DNA of 9,140 nt from an uncultured Eubacterium sp. (GCA_900551775.1 URXI01000165.1:1-9140), one strand, 5' to 3'; numbered from the stretch's first letter, positions 1-6,985 are shown. The notes: generated by a model from the letters alone, not told the origin. Translations and numbers: made by a program.

Positions 1-53
1 GGCCGATCCCGGCCAAGTTCCTGAAGAAGACAAATAAATTGGCCGCGGGGTAA
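1..53 (+). CDS. 3' end of an unidentified upstream gene (partial)
   Basis: Two plus-strand frames are open from the window edge. One reads PIPAKFLKKTNKLAAG and stops at TAA 51-53. The other reads ADPGQVPEEDK and stops at TAA 35-37. Only one can be the true tail, and I cannot decide between them; the first looks slightly more like a structured basic C-terminus. I recognise no family. About 50 bp separate this tail from the strong ribosome binding site of the next gene, so the two could be co-transcribed. Confidence 0.35.
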   Translation, partial: PIPAKFLKKTNKLAAG

Positions 54-102
54 GAAAAGGCGATATAAATTGATCACGTATTACAACCCAGGAGGCTGAG
101 CT

Positions 103-840
103 ATGGGATATGTCGAGGAAAATAACGCCATGTTTGCAGGGTGGAAAAAGCTCACTGGCCGCGTGCCGGGCAAGACTGGATATGATACGGCGGCCATCGA
201 AATAGATCACGCAAATACGGTGTTCATCCGTGACGGCGTGGTCTGCCCGGAGCTGTGGTTCGCTCAGCGGACACGTCCGTTGTTCCTGCTAAAAGAGGCG
301 TACAACGGCGACGGAGACTGGGATCTTGCCGGTGACCATCTGTTGACGAGTGACTCCGCTTCGAGGATGTGGCGCAGGGTCTCGCGCTGGACATACGCTC
401 TGCTCAATACCACGGCGGAGGAGCTTGCGCCATATGATCCCGGGCTGGATGTGTCAAAGTACGGCAATGAGTACCTGAGGCGTATAGCCGTTGTAAACGT
501 CAAAAAGAGCGGCGACAAGAACAGCTCAAACATGGACGAGATACGCAGCTACGCCTGGTTCGATGCGCAGCGGCTGTGGAAACAGCTCTCCCTCTGCGAT
601 CCGACCGTCATCGTCTGTGGCTACACCGGCTCGGCGCTGGACATCATCGCAGAGCGCATGACCGGCAAAAAGGTGCGCGAGACGTACAATGAAAACTTGT
701 ACTATACGATGGAGCTAAATGGCCACAAGGTGCTCGTCCTCGACTATTGGCACCCGGCAAATCAGTACCCTGAACAGCTGAACTATTATGGCCTGGCCGC
801 TGTATACCAGCTGGGACTGAGGAACTGCAGCAAGGAATAA
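103..840 (+). CDS. Hypothetical protein, possible uracil-DNA glycosylase-fold protein
   Basis: The 245-residue product is soluble, with no signal peptide or membrane segment. The ATG at 103 is well supported by AGGAGG at 90-95 with a 7-nt spacer. Alternating hydrophobic strands and short motifs recall the UDG superfamily: LFLLKEAYNG (residues 60-69) in the place of motif 1, IAVVNVKKSG (128-137), DPTVIVCG (166-173), and LDYWHPANQYP (213-223) resembling the HPSP-type motif. The canonical catalytic Asp or Asn of motif 1 is not evident, so glycosylase activity should not be assumed. The gene is GC-richer than its downstream partner, which starts 7 nt after its stop, implying one transcript. It could act on DNA in a defence or mobile-element setting (inference). 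The fold call is by eye and low confidence; that the gene is real is near certain. Confidence 0.8.
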   Translation: MGYVEENNAMFAGWKKLTGRVPGKTGYDTAAIEIDHANTVFIRDGVVCPELWFAQRTRPLFLLKEAYNGDGDWDLAGDHLLTSDSASRMWRRVSRWTYALLNTTAEELAPYDPGLDVSKYGNEYLRRIAVVNVKKSGDKNSSNMDEIRSYAWFDAQRLWKQLSLCDPTVIVCGYTGSALDIIAERMTGKKVRETYNENLYYTMELNGHKVLVLDYWHPANQYPEQLNYYGLAAVYQLGLRNCSKE

Positions 841-847
841 GGCATAT

Positions 848-1783
848 ATGACAAAAGCTAATATGAGCAGAGACCACGACTCAATAATTCCAAGCAGGGA
901 CGCTGTATTAAATCAGTTGCCGAAGCTAACAGACGACTTGGTAGAAATTTTGCGCAAGAACAACTTGCCTGAAAAAGAGATAGAATACCGAGCTGAACGG
1001 CTGATAAAGGCGGCTGAGGCTCCGCCTGCACCATGCGAAGCGGTTAGCTCACAATACTACAACATTGCCCATGAAATTAGAAGCTTGGAATTTCTAAGCA
1101 AGTATGGTAGGGCACGAATTGCAATGGACAGTACAAGTGAAGCCGGTTGCGACATTACCTTGGATAACAAGCTGCAAATCGAGTGTATATGTTGCTCGAC
1201 GGGAAAGTCTAAAGATAACGGGTGGGCAGATTATTTACGTACCGAGCGTCAATGGGAAATGCAGGATACAAGAATTGCTGAAGATTTTATTCTTTCTAGG
1301 ATAACAAACGCTATATCGAATAAGAGAGACTTCTATTGGAAACACATTGAAAAGAAGAGTGCTGTTGCTGACAAACCTTACATAGTATTCATAGGACTTG
1401 GTTCACTTCATACTAAAGCTCTGTTTGATGAATCAGGAAGGGATATTTTGCGTATTCTTTTTGGAACAGACAAACCTACATTAAAATACGACGAAAGTAA
1501 CGAGAAATTTATTATTGACGGATATACATATAATAGGCAGCTTGATAAATGGAATGGCTCCAAAATTGACAGCATAATATTCCGCATGAAAGAGTATCGC
1601 TTCCTATCAGGAATAATAGTTACTGTTGGAGGTGTTGGTGAAGAATACTCGGAGAATGAAACATGGCTTTTTACAAATCCAAATGCGATAAACCGATTGT
1701 CAGGAGAAGATCTCAAAGGAATGCCTAGCTGGCGAGAAAACGGCAAAGGTAAATATGTATTTTTAGCTGATGATGACAAATGA
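848..1783 (+). CDS. Hypothetical protein with degenerate PD-(D/E)XK nuclease-like signature
   Basis: The product has 311 residues. ATG 848 follows AAGG at 839-842 with a 5-nt spacer, and a second in-frame ATG lies at 862. Residues 1-60 are charged and helical. The next part matches the order of a restriction-endonuclease-like core: a helix with HEIRSLEF (75-82, Glu76 and Glu81), then AGCDITL (99-105, Asp102), then LQIECICCSTGK (109-120, Glu112). In a classic site the residue two after Glu112 would be Lys; here the motif reads IEC-I, so the Lys is missing or has migrated (Lys120 is a candidate). Two hydrophobic strands follow, KPYIVFIGLG (176-185) and SGIIVTVGGVG (254-264). It forms a tight pair with the UDG-like gene. 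Its AT-rich composition, unlike that neighbour, suggests separate acquisition. Nuclease function is inference; it may be inactive or DNA-binding only. Confidence 0.8.
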   Translation: MTKANMSRDHDSIIPSRDAVLNQLPKLTDDLVEILRKNNLPEKEIEYRAERLIKAAEAPPAPCEAVSSQYYNIAHEIRSLEFLSKYGRARIAMDSTSEAGCDITLDNKLQIECICCSTGKSKDNGWADYLRTERQWEMQDTRIAEDFILSRITNAISNKRDFYWKHIEKKSAVADKPYIVFIGLGSLHTKALFDESGRDILRILFGTDKPTLKYDESNEKFIIDGYTYNRQLDKWNGSKIDSIIFRMKEYRFLSGIIVTVGGVGEEYSENETWLFTNPNAINRLSGEDLKGMPSWRENGKGKYVFLADDDK

Positions 1784-1807
1784 ATCGTGAATTTTGGACA
1801 GCTATAA

Positions 1808-1850
1808 AACAGCAGACCGACATTGCTGCCGGTCTGCTGTTATTTTTATT
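1808..1850. terminator. Bidirectional intrinsic terminator
   Basis: Perfect 12-bp arms AACAGCAGACCG (1808-1819) and CGGTCTGCTGTT (1830-1841) enclose a 10-nt loop. The plus-strand side continues as TATTTTTATTTT and the minus side as TTTTATAGC. It lies between the converging 848-1783 gene and the XRE regulator, whose stop codon is 4 nt from the stem, so it can serve both. Confidence 0.9.
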
Positions 1851-2094
1851 TTAGCTCCTGTTCTAAGTTTCTGAACAGCTCCGAGCGAAAGAACTCTTCA
1901 ATCGAGATGCCGAGGCCGTCGCAGAGCTTTTTGATCGTCGATACGGTCGCACTGTGGTTGCGGCCGCTGACTATGTTGTTCACTGTGGACTGCGTCACTC
2001 CGCTCATGCTGCACAGTTTGTTGATGGAGATGTTCTCCTCGCGGCAGAGCTCCAAAATACGCTCCTTTACCGCCTCTCCGATGTCCACGGGCAT
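1846..2094 (-). CDS. Small XRE-family transcriptional regulator
   Basis: This is an 82-residue single-domain Cro/C1-type repressor. The HTH spans about residues 22-47 (NISINKLCSMSGVTQSTVNN then IVSGRN), followed by STIKKLCDGLGISIEEFF, the helix 4-5 region typical of XRE proteins. There is no sensor or peptidase domain, so it probably acts as a dimer on an inverted repeat. The start is ambiguous. ATG 2094 and GTG 2097 lie almost on top of the GAGG at 2100-2097, whereas GTG 2088 sits 8 nt from it, which is ideal spacing and gives an 80-residue protein beginning MDIGEAVKERI. A stop codon upstream rules out longer forms. The gene is divergent from the SLOG gene, and the 14-bp-arm palindrome at 2140-2172 lies between them, so autoregulation and control of the SLOG gene are likely (inference). 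Confidence 0.93.
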   Translation of the reverse strand: MPVDIGEAVKERILELCREENISINKLCSMSGVTQSTVNNIVSGRNHSATVSTIKKLCDGLGISIEEFFRSELFRNLEQELK

Positions 2095-2128
2095 CACCTC
2101 GTTTCAAGACGATGATACCCGTTTGCTC

Positions 2129-2158
2129 TTGAAAAGATTAACCCTTTTGAGTTAAAAT
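2129..2158 (+). promoter_or_regulatory. Promoter of the SLOG gene
   Basis: TTGAAA (2129-2134), an 18-nt spacer and TAAAAT (2153-2158) form a good housekeeping sigma promoter. Transcription would start near 2165, giving a leader of about 18 nt before ATG 2183. The -10 falls in the centre of the palindrome at 2140-2172. A weaker opposite-strand promoter is possible, with TTGAGT in the right arm and TTAATC just outside the left arm, 18 nt apart; I give it less weight. Confidence 0.7.
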
Positions 2159-2172
2159 AACTCAAAAGGGTT
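2140..2172. promoter_or_regulatory. Perfect inverted repeat, probable operator of the XRE regulator
   Basis: The arms are AACCCTTTTGAGTT (2140-2153) and its exact complement AACTCAAAAGGGTT (2159-2172), with a 5-nt spacer AAAAT. The repeat covers the SLOG promoter -10 and transcription start and lies upstream of the divergent XRE gene. A dimeric repressor bound here would block both directions. No T-tract follows either arm, and the arms sit at promoter elements rather than after a stop codon, so an operator is far likelier than a terminator. Confidence 0.8.
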
Positions 2173-2182
2173 GGTGAGGACT

Positions 2183-2641
2183 ATGGACAGCAAGTGCTGC
2201 TTCTTCATAGGGCATCGAGAGGCGCCCAGCAAGATATACCCTGAACTGTTTTCTGAGGTTGAGCGGCACATTTGTGAGCTAGGTGTGTCCAAGTTTATTG
2301 TTGGGCACTATGGCGGATTCGACCGCCTCGCAGCAAAAGCAGTAATAGAGGCAAAAAAGCGGCATACAGGCATTGAGCTTGTACTCCTGCTGCCATATCA
2401 TCCGGCCGAGAGACCGATCAAGAAGCCTGACGGATTTGATTACACCTATTATCCTTTTGAAGAGCAGAAAATACCACGCAGACTGGCCATAGTCCGAGCC
2501 AACAGACTGATGGTCGAGCATGCCGACTACCTGATAGCCTACGTATGGCACACGGCCAGCAACGCGGCGAACCTGCTGGAGTACGCCCGGCGTCGGGCAG
2601 GGAAGGGCCTGCTGGAGATAACGCTTTTGAAAAGGCGCTGA
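2183..2641 (+). CDS. SLOG-family protein (DUF1273/YpsA-like)
   Basis: This is a 152-residue cytosolic protein with a Rossmann-like SLOG fold. Visible landmarks are FFIGHREAP (residues 7-15), FIVGHYGGFDRLAAKAV (38-54), the LVLLLPYHPAERP strand-loop (67-79), RANRLMVEHADYLIAYVWH (105-123) and the ASNAANLLEYA segment (125-135), which replaces the usual GGT-type phosphate-binding turn. SLOG proteins are known to bind nucleotides or nucleotide-derived ligands, and some act as sensors or effectors in phage-defence systems; that this one does so is inference. ATG 2183 fits the promoter best, although its GAGG (2176-2179) is only 3 nt away; TTG 2171 and GTG 2174 are in-frame alternatives that would sit at the mRNA end. 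Length is normal for the family and the frame is intact. It is probably repressed by the divergent XRE protein. Confidence 0.9.
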   Translation: MDSKCCFFIGHREAPSKIYPELFSEVERHICELGVSKFIVGHYGGFDRLAAKAVIEAKKRHTGIELVLLLPYHPAERPIKKPDGFDYTYYPFEEQKIPRRLAIVRANRLMVEHADYLIAYVWHTASNAANLLEYARRRAGKGLLEITLLKRR

Positions 2642-2895
2642 CGCAGTTCGCACCAGCCACGTAGTTAGTTTAGCTGTCCAGCTCCATTCCATATTGAAAA
2701 AAAGACAAATTGGTGTCCGATATTCGCTAAGATTTGAAGACATGCCGCACTGGATATATATGCCAATGCAAAAAGCGTGAAAAGTGGCAAATGGGTAATT
2801 CGCTGGTGGTGCCGTTGGTGACAAGGATAGGACGCTCAATCGCATTTGGTCTGTCAGATCAGATTTAAATTCAAACACTATGGTATATCTATAAG
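2642..2895. other. Intergenic stretch without a convincing gene
   Basis: No open frame with a ribosome binding site is found on either strand. One plus-strand frame, about 2738-2818, reads IYANAKSVKSGKWVIRWWC near its end and has stops on both sides. That is Trp-rich and gene-like enough to be a decayed coding remnant, but I cannot name a family. No T-tailed hairpin directly follows the SLOG stop at 2641. Confidence 0.3.
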
Positions 2896-2934
2896 AATTA
2901 GGACTGCCGCTTCACGCGGCAGTCCTAATTTTGC
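2896..2934. terminator. Strong terminator-like hairpin
   Basis: Perfect 15-bp arms run from AATTAGGACTGCCGC (2896-2910) to its complement (2916-2930), with a 5-nt TTCAC loop. The base of the stem gives AATTTTG on the plus strand. It lies 255 bp beyond the SLOG stop and 44 bp before the consensus promoter at 2974, so it probably insulates the two units. The T-tract is short, so termination strength is uncertain. Confidence 0.7.
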
Positions 2935-2973
2935 TTCAGTGCGTAAATCTATCATCAATATCATGCACGCAGC

Positions 2974-3001
2974 TTGACAGCAGCAGCCCATGCCTTATAA
3001 T
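2974..3001 (+). promoter_or_regulatory. Consensus sigma-A/sigma-70 promoter for the YobI-like gene
   Basis: TTGACA (2974-2979) and TATAAT (2996-3001) are both perfect hexamers, separated by 16 nt. The predicted start near 3008 leaves a leader of about 180 nt before the GTG at 3190. A promoter this strong ahead of a large membrane NTPase, with two palindromes in the leader, suggests that control acts after initiation or by an operator. Confidence 0.8.
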
Positions 3002-3060
3002 GGAATAAAAACTATATGCGCCCAACCATGTTTCGACACCAACACAAGCATCGCGCTGCC

Positions 3061-3090
3061 GTGAAAGCATTACCTGGTAATTGCTTTCAC
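3061..3090. repeat. Near-perfect 30-bp palindrome in the YobI leader
   Basis: GTGAAAGCATTACC is followed by T and then GGTAATTGCTTTCAC, which is the complement of the first arm with one extra T. As RNA it would form a long hairpin with a single bulge; as DNA it could bind a dimeric protein. It lies about 53 nt after the predicted transcription start. No T-tract follows, so it is not a standard terminator. Confidence 0.75.
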
Positions 3091-3103
3091 GTTCATGATT
3101 TTG

Positions 3104-3125
3104 TGTGAGTGTCCGGACACTCACA
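3104..3125. repeat. Perfect 22-bp palindrome in the YobI leader
   Basis: Each half is TGTGAGTGTCC or its exact complement, with no central spacer. A weaker GCTTG / CAAGC stem-loop follows at 3128-3143. The palindrome lies 14 nt after the 3061-3090 palindrome and 64 nt before the GTG start. The lack of a loop favours a DNA-binding site over an RNA hairpin, though a cruciform or hairpin with a few unpaired central bases is possible. Confidence 0.75.
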
Positions 3126-3189
3126 TTGCTTGCACGCTCAAGCACAATCGTAAGCTGCTTCGAATGTAGAGAGAAAGAGAGGAAACAGA

Positions 3190-6100
3190 GTGGATACCAA
3201 GCAATATCATTTTGAAAAATTGACTCCAGTTTCGAATTCAAATATTGATGTATACAATTCTGCAATCGATTTCGCATTTTCCAATAAAGACATGAAAAAT
3301 GTAGCTATAAGTGGCCCGTATAGTGCAGGCAAAAGCAGTGTGCTCGAAACTTACAAGGAAGGTCACAAAGACAAAAAGTTTGTGCATATCTCGCTTGCAC
3401 ATTTTAATTCCACTGATTCTGATAGACAACAAGCTGACGAAAAACGAGGAGAGATAAATCAAGAAGCAATACTTGAGAGAAAAATCCTAAACCAGTTACT
3501 TCACCAGGTGCCCGCAAGCAAAATACCGCAAACTAAGTTCCAAGCTAAGAAGGGCGTAAGTAGGCCTCAGCTCGTTTGGCTCACATTGTTCACATTCCTA
3601 CTACTGGGCAGCGTGGTGTATATGATTTTTTATAACGACGCATCCAGATTCGTGTCTAGTCTGCAAAATAGTTTTTATTTAAAACCTTTGTTGACGGCAT
3701 TGTTCAGCAGCCAGTCAGCAGTGTATGTGGCAATAATATGCGTCATCTGCACGGTGATACTCATTGGTTATCTTATACGCAGAAACAAGAATAACAATAT
3801 TTTCAAGAAAATCAGCTTGCAAGGCAATGAAATTGAACTAGACAAAGAGCATGACGATTCGTACTTTGACAAGTATTTGAATGAAGTCCTTTATCTTTTC
3901 GAAAATGTTGATGCTGACGTGATAGTGTTCGAGGACATCGACAGGTTCAACTCGGTCAGCATATTTGAGCGGCTGCATGAAATAAATACTCTTGTTAATA
4001 TCCAGCGCATAAAGAAAAATGACGTGGCTGAACCGTTGAGATTTTTCTATCTGATGCGTGACGACATTTTCACTACTAAGGATCGCACAAAGTTTTTTGA
4101 CTTCATAATACCAGTTGTGCCAATCGTAGATAGCTCTAACTCGTATGACCAGTTTTTGAAGATGCTTAGAGGTGGAGGTATAGAAAAGAGATTCGATACC
4201 GGCTTCTTGCAGAGTATTACTCTGTATTTGGACGATATGCGTATCCTAAAAAATGTTTATAATGAGTTTCTCGTTTATATTGATAGAATCGACGCAGGCC
4301 AAAGCTTTACCGATTTGAATTGGGATAAGATGATGGCCATGATAGTTTACAAGAATCTGTTCCCTCACGATTTTAGTGAGCTGCAATTCGGGAGTGGATA
4401 TGTACATACTTTATTTGAGCAAAAGCCCGAGCTAGTAAGAGAAGCAACGGCTAGTATGAAAGAAGAAGAGAGCCAACTTACCAGTAAAATTAAGGATATA
4501 ACAAGAGAAGTTGCCGTATGCACTAGGGAAATAGGCTATATTTTTAATCATTACAGATCAAGAGCTGGGGAATTCCAAATAAATTGCCCCGATAGAATTA
4601 ACGGTGGTATTAATGCATCAATTGACTCAGAAGAATCCAGACGAAAGGCAATCGTGGAAAGCAATTCTACTGAATTAAAAAAAGAGCTCACAAGCAGGCT
4701 GAAACAATTAGATTCACAGATTACATTAGCACAAACAATGTCTCTCAGAGAACTTATTGACAGCATAGGCAATGAAAGTAGAGAAAAGGCGAATAATATA
4801 TTCGAGAATCTTAGTGATACCCAAGGAGGTGTTGATAAGGATTTTTCATCCGTAAAGAGCAATGACTATTTTGATCTTTTAAAGTTCCTTATTCGCAATG
4901 GCTATATTGATGAGACCTACAACGACTATATGACATACTTCTATGCTGAAAGTTATTGTGCTGGAGATAAGTCTTTTATGAGACGTATTACGGATCTCCG
5001 AGGCGCAGATTATAGGTATGCCATAAAAGAACCCGAAAAAGTTTTGCAATCAGAAATAATTCGGATTCAACATTTCTCCCAAGAAGAGACCCTGAACTTT
5101 AGCTTGCTAGAATACTTGCTCATTAGTAGAAAACATGATGATTACCTTAATGCGTTGATATATCAACTCAGGGATAAACAAAAATTTGATTTTATTTCGC
5201 AATTTATCAGCACCCAAAAGGCATATGTACAGTTTGTAGTAAAAATAAATGAGCTATGGCCTGAGTTCTTCTTTTTCGTCGAAAAAGATGGGAAGATACC
5301 GGCGGAACAGATTCGAGAGTTTACTATATGTACTCTTAGCGAGTGCGGCGAGTCTAATATCGAGTCAGTTAATATCGAAAACTGCCTCACCAGGTATATA
5401 TCCGAAGCATCCGATTATTTGAACATTGATAAACCCAAAATCAAGAAAATCATTGCCGGCCTAGAATTCTTGAATGTCTCATTTGTGTCACTAGACTATG
5501 ATAAGTCAAACAAGCAGTTATTTGATGAAGTTTATGAGGCATCACTATATTCATTGACATTTGAGAATATAGCCTTAATGATTAAGGTTGAGCTTGGAAT
5601 CGAAGATGAGCACCAAATCGCACACCGCAATTTCACATTAATACATGAAAGAAAAGACTCCCCCCTGTTTGCTTATGTTTCGTCTAACATTTCTGAGTAC
5701 ATAGAACTGATAATCAAAAACTGCAAAGGCAGAATCGAGGACGAAGAGGAAGCAGCCCTTTTCATTCTAAACAACGAAAGTATCGATGTTAATCATAGGA
5801 TTGAGTACATTACTCTGCTGACCACACATATTACAGTTATAACGGAAATTGCGAACACGGAGCTGTGGCCGCAATTGCTTGGTCATGGGCTGATTAAACT
5901 CTCCGCTGGCAATCTAATGGCTTATTTCTTGAAACATAGCTTAGATGAGCAACTAGTGCAATATATAAATAATTCCCCATCTGATGTTTCATTTGCTGGC
6001 ATACTAGATGATGCAGCTGACAGTGAGGTGTTAAGTCTTTTCAAAAAAGTCGTATTGTGCAATGAGGTAGATAACCAGAAGTACAAAACATTTGTTAACG

Positions 6101-6690
6101 ATTTGAAATTGAATTTCCGTGAATTTTCAGCAGATGGCATTTCTGAAGAAAAGATCAACATTCTTGTTGATGACGGTTTGATAAATATGGATGCCGACGG
6201 ACTTCAATTCATTCGTGAAATGTATCCGTCCGTCTGCCGCAGATTCATATTGAAAAATTTTGATGATTATTTGAAGCTGCTTGCTAAAGGATATTTTATA
6301 ATGAACGAGGTCTTAGAGCTTATTGATTCTAAAATTGACGATGGCAAATGCATCAGCATGCTGAAATTAACTTACGAACCAATATCAGTTGTTGATAAGA
6401 ATTACTCTGATGAGTTAACGTCGTGGATATTACTCAATAATCTGAATCAGAATGACAAGCCGAAGATTTACGAACAATATGGAGACTATGGCGAAAAAAC
6501 AAAGTCTGCTATTCAGAAAATTGCGCTTAACAGCATAGCCAATATAATTTCAACGAAAACGCCCCTGCACCGTGAACTTATGACTTATCTGCTTAAATCG
6601 GCTGAATTGACTCGCGAGAAGAAAATCAATCTTTTTACTGCATTGATCTCAAATGTCAACAAAGCAGAAGAGGTGCAAATACATTATTGA
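3190..6690 (+). CDS. YobI-like membrane-associated P-loop NTPase, 3' end shifted by a tandem duplication
   Basis: The product has 1166 residues. GTG 3190 is supported by GAGAGG at 3177-3182 with a 7-nt spacer. Walker A is GPYSAGKSS (42-50). Two membrane segments, about 129-148 and 177-196, are inserted within the NTPase domain. Walker B is DVIVFEDIDRF (243-253). FYLMRDDIF (286-294) and the IIPVVPIVDSSNS run (306-318) match the YobI family, as do DDMRILKNVYNEF (348-360) and KNLFPHDF (388-395). Charged coiled-coil-like stretches follow at about 413-450 and 482-515, then a long helical C-terminal region. This looks like a STAND/KAP-like sensor anchored at the membrane; a defence role is inference from family context. 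The frame ends early at TGA 6688 because of an exact 44-bp duplication. With one copy removed it would encode 1227 residues. The gene is markedly AT-rich. Confidence 0.88.
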   Translation: MDTKQYHFEKLTPVSNSNIDVYNSAIDFAFSNKDMKNVAISGPYSAGKSSVLETYKEGHKDKKFVHISLAHFNSTDSDRQQADEKRGEINQEAILERKILNQLLHQVPASKIPQTKFQAKKGVSRPQLVWLTLFTFLLLGSVVYMIFYNDASRFVSSLQNSFYLKPLLTALFSSQSAVYVAIICVICTVILIGYLIRRNKNNNIFKKISLQGNEIELDKEHDDSYFDKYLNEVLYLFENVDADVIVFEDIDRFNSVSIFERLHEINTLVNIQRIKKNDVAEPLRFFYLMRDDIFTTKDRTKFFDFIIPVVPIVDSSNSYDQFLKMLRGGGIEKRFDTGFLQSITLYLDDMRILKNVYNEFLVYIDRIDAGQSFTDLNWDKMMAMIVYKNLFPHDFSELQFGSGYVHTLFEQKPELVREATASMKEEESQLTSKIKDITREVAVCTREIGYIFNHYRSRAGEFQINCPDRINGGINASIDSEESRRKAIVESNSTELKKELTSRLKQLDSQITLAQTMSLRELIDSIGNESREKANNIFENLSDTQGGVDKDFSSVKSNDYFDLLKFLIRNGYIDETYNDYMTYFYAESYCAGDKSFMRRITDLRGADYRYAIKEPEKVLQSEIIRIQHFSQEETLNFSLLEYLLISRKHDDYLNALIYQLRDKQKFDFISQFISTQKAYVQFVVKINELWPEFFFFVEKDGKIPAEQIREFTICTLSECGESNIESVNIENCLTRYISEASDYLNIDKPKIKKIIAGLEFLNVSFVSLDYDKSNKQLFDEVYEASLYSLTFENIALMIKVELGIEDEHQIAHRNFTLIHERKDSPLFAYVSSNISEYIELIIKNCKGRIEDEEEAALFILNNESIDVNHRIEYITLLTTHITVITEIANTELWPQLLGHGLIKLSAGNLMAYFLKHSLDEQLVQYINNSPSDVSFAGILDDAADSEVLSLFKKVVLCNEVDNQKYKTFVNDLKLNFREFSADGISEEKINILVDDGLINMDADGLQFIREMYPSVCRRFILKNFDDYLKLLAKGYFIMNEVLELIDSKIDDGKCISMLKLTYEPISVVDKNYSDELTSWILLNNLNQNDKPKIYEQYGDYGEKTKSAIQKIALNSIANIISTKTPLHRELMTYLLKSAELTREKKINLFTALISNVNKAEEVQIHY

Positions 6691-6729
6691 TCTCAAATGT
6701 CAACAAAGCAGAAGAGGTGCAAATACATT
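6642..6729. repeat. Exact 44-bp tandem duplication in the NTPase gene
   Basis: Copy 1 (6642-6685) and copy 2 (6686-6729) are identical at all 44 positions. Each begins ATTGATCTCAAATG and ends GCAAATACATT. Since 44 is not a multiple of 3, the second copy shifts the frame: after ...VQIH the protein reads Tyr-stop instead of continuing LEELGY. Deleting one copy joins the long frame exactly to the downstream frame. Confidence 0.97.
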
Positions 6730-6917
6730 TGGAAGAATTGGGCTATACTCAGCTATCTACGATATTTTCTCCTAGAAGCCGGGAAAGACATTGTGATATC
6801 GGCCCGGAACTGGACAAAATACTGTATGCACTTAAAGCGGCTGGGTGGATAGATTACAGCGTGTCCGAAAAGGACAATAAATATATCGTAAGGCCCAACA
6901 AATCCAAGAAAGACTGA
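6691..6917 (+). pseudogene. Displaced 3' end of the YobI-like gene
   Basis: After the duplication the frame continues as ISNVNKAEEVQIH (repeating the end of the long product) and then 62 new residues, from LEELGYTQLSTIF to VRPNKSKKD, ending at TGA 6915-6917. The segment has the look of a small winged-helix (LDKILYALKAAGWIDYSV... then DNKYIV), so it was probably the terminal domain of the ancestral 1227-residue protein. A TTG at 6687-6689 overlaps the upstream TGA, so weak coupled reinitiation as a 76-residue peptide cannot be excluded; AGAGG lies 13 nt upstream, which is far. Confidence 0.85.
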
Positions 6918-6985
6918 TGGTCGTAATAAGCAGGTCTACTGATAACCGGTGATTTAAGAGTTGGCTATTAAGAAGATACCTGCTA

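Noticed and set aside
2279..2878. A 199-codon minus-strand frame opposite the SLOG gene
   Set aside because: Its first half is antisense to a conserved SLOG protein and it has no coding character of its own.
2896..2930. Operator or small RNA at the 15-bp GC-rich hairpin
   Set aside because: The small stable loop, flanking A/T bases and position between two transcription units fit a terminator better, although the T-tract is short.
3016..3108. A 30-codon plus-strand leader peptide (MRPTMFRHQH...) after the consensus promoter
   Set aside because: There is no Shine-Dalgarno sequence before either ATG, and much of the sequence is dictated by the 3061-3090 palindrome. Kept only as a remote possibility of a leader peptide.
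2936..3277. A 113-codon minus-strand frame overlapping the NTPase start
   Set aside because: It runs into the first 88 bases of a well-supported gene, has no recognisable family or ribosome site, and its interior is made of the two palindromes and the plus-strand promoter.
6642..6729. Start of a CRISPR or satellite array
   Set aside because: Only two abutting copies with no spacers, both lying inside a coding frame; it is a simple tandem duplication.
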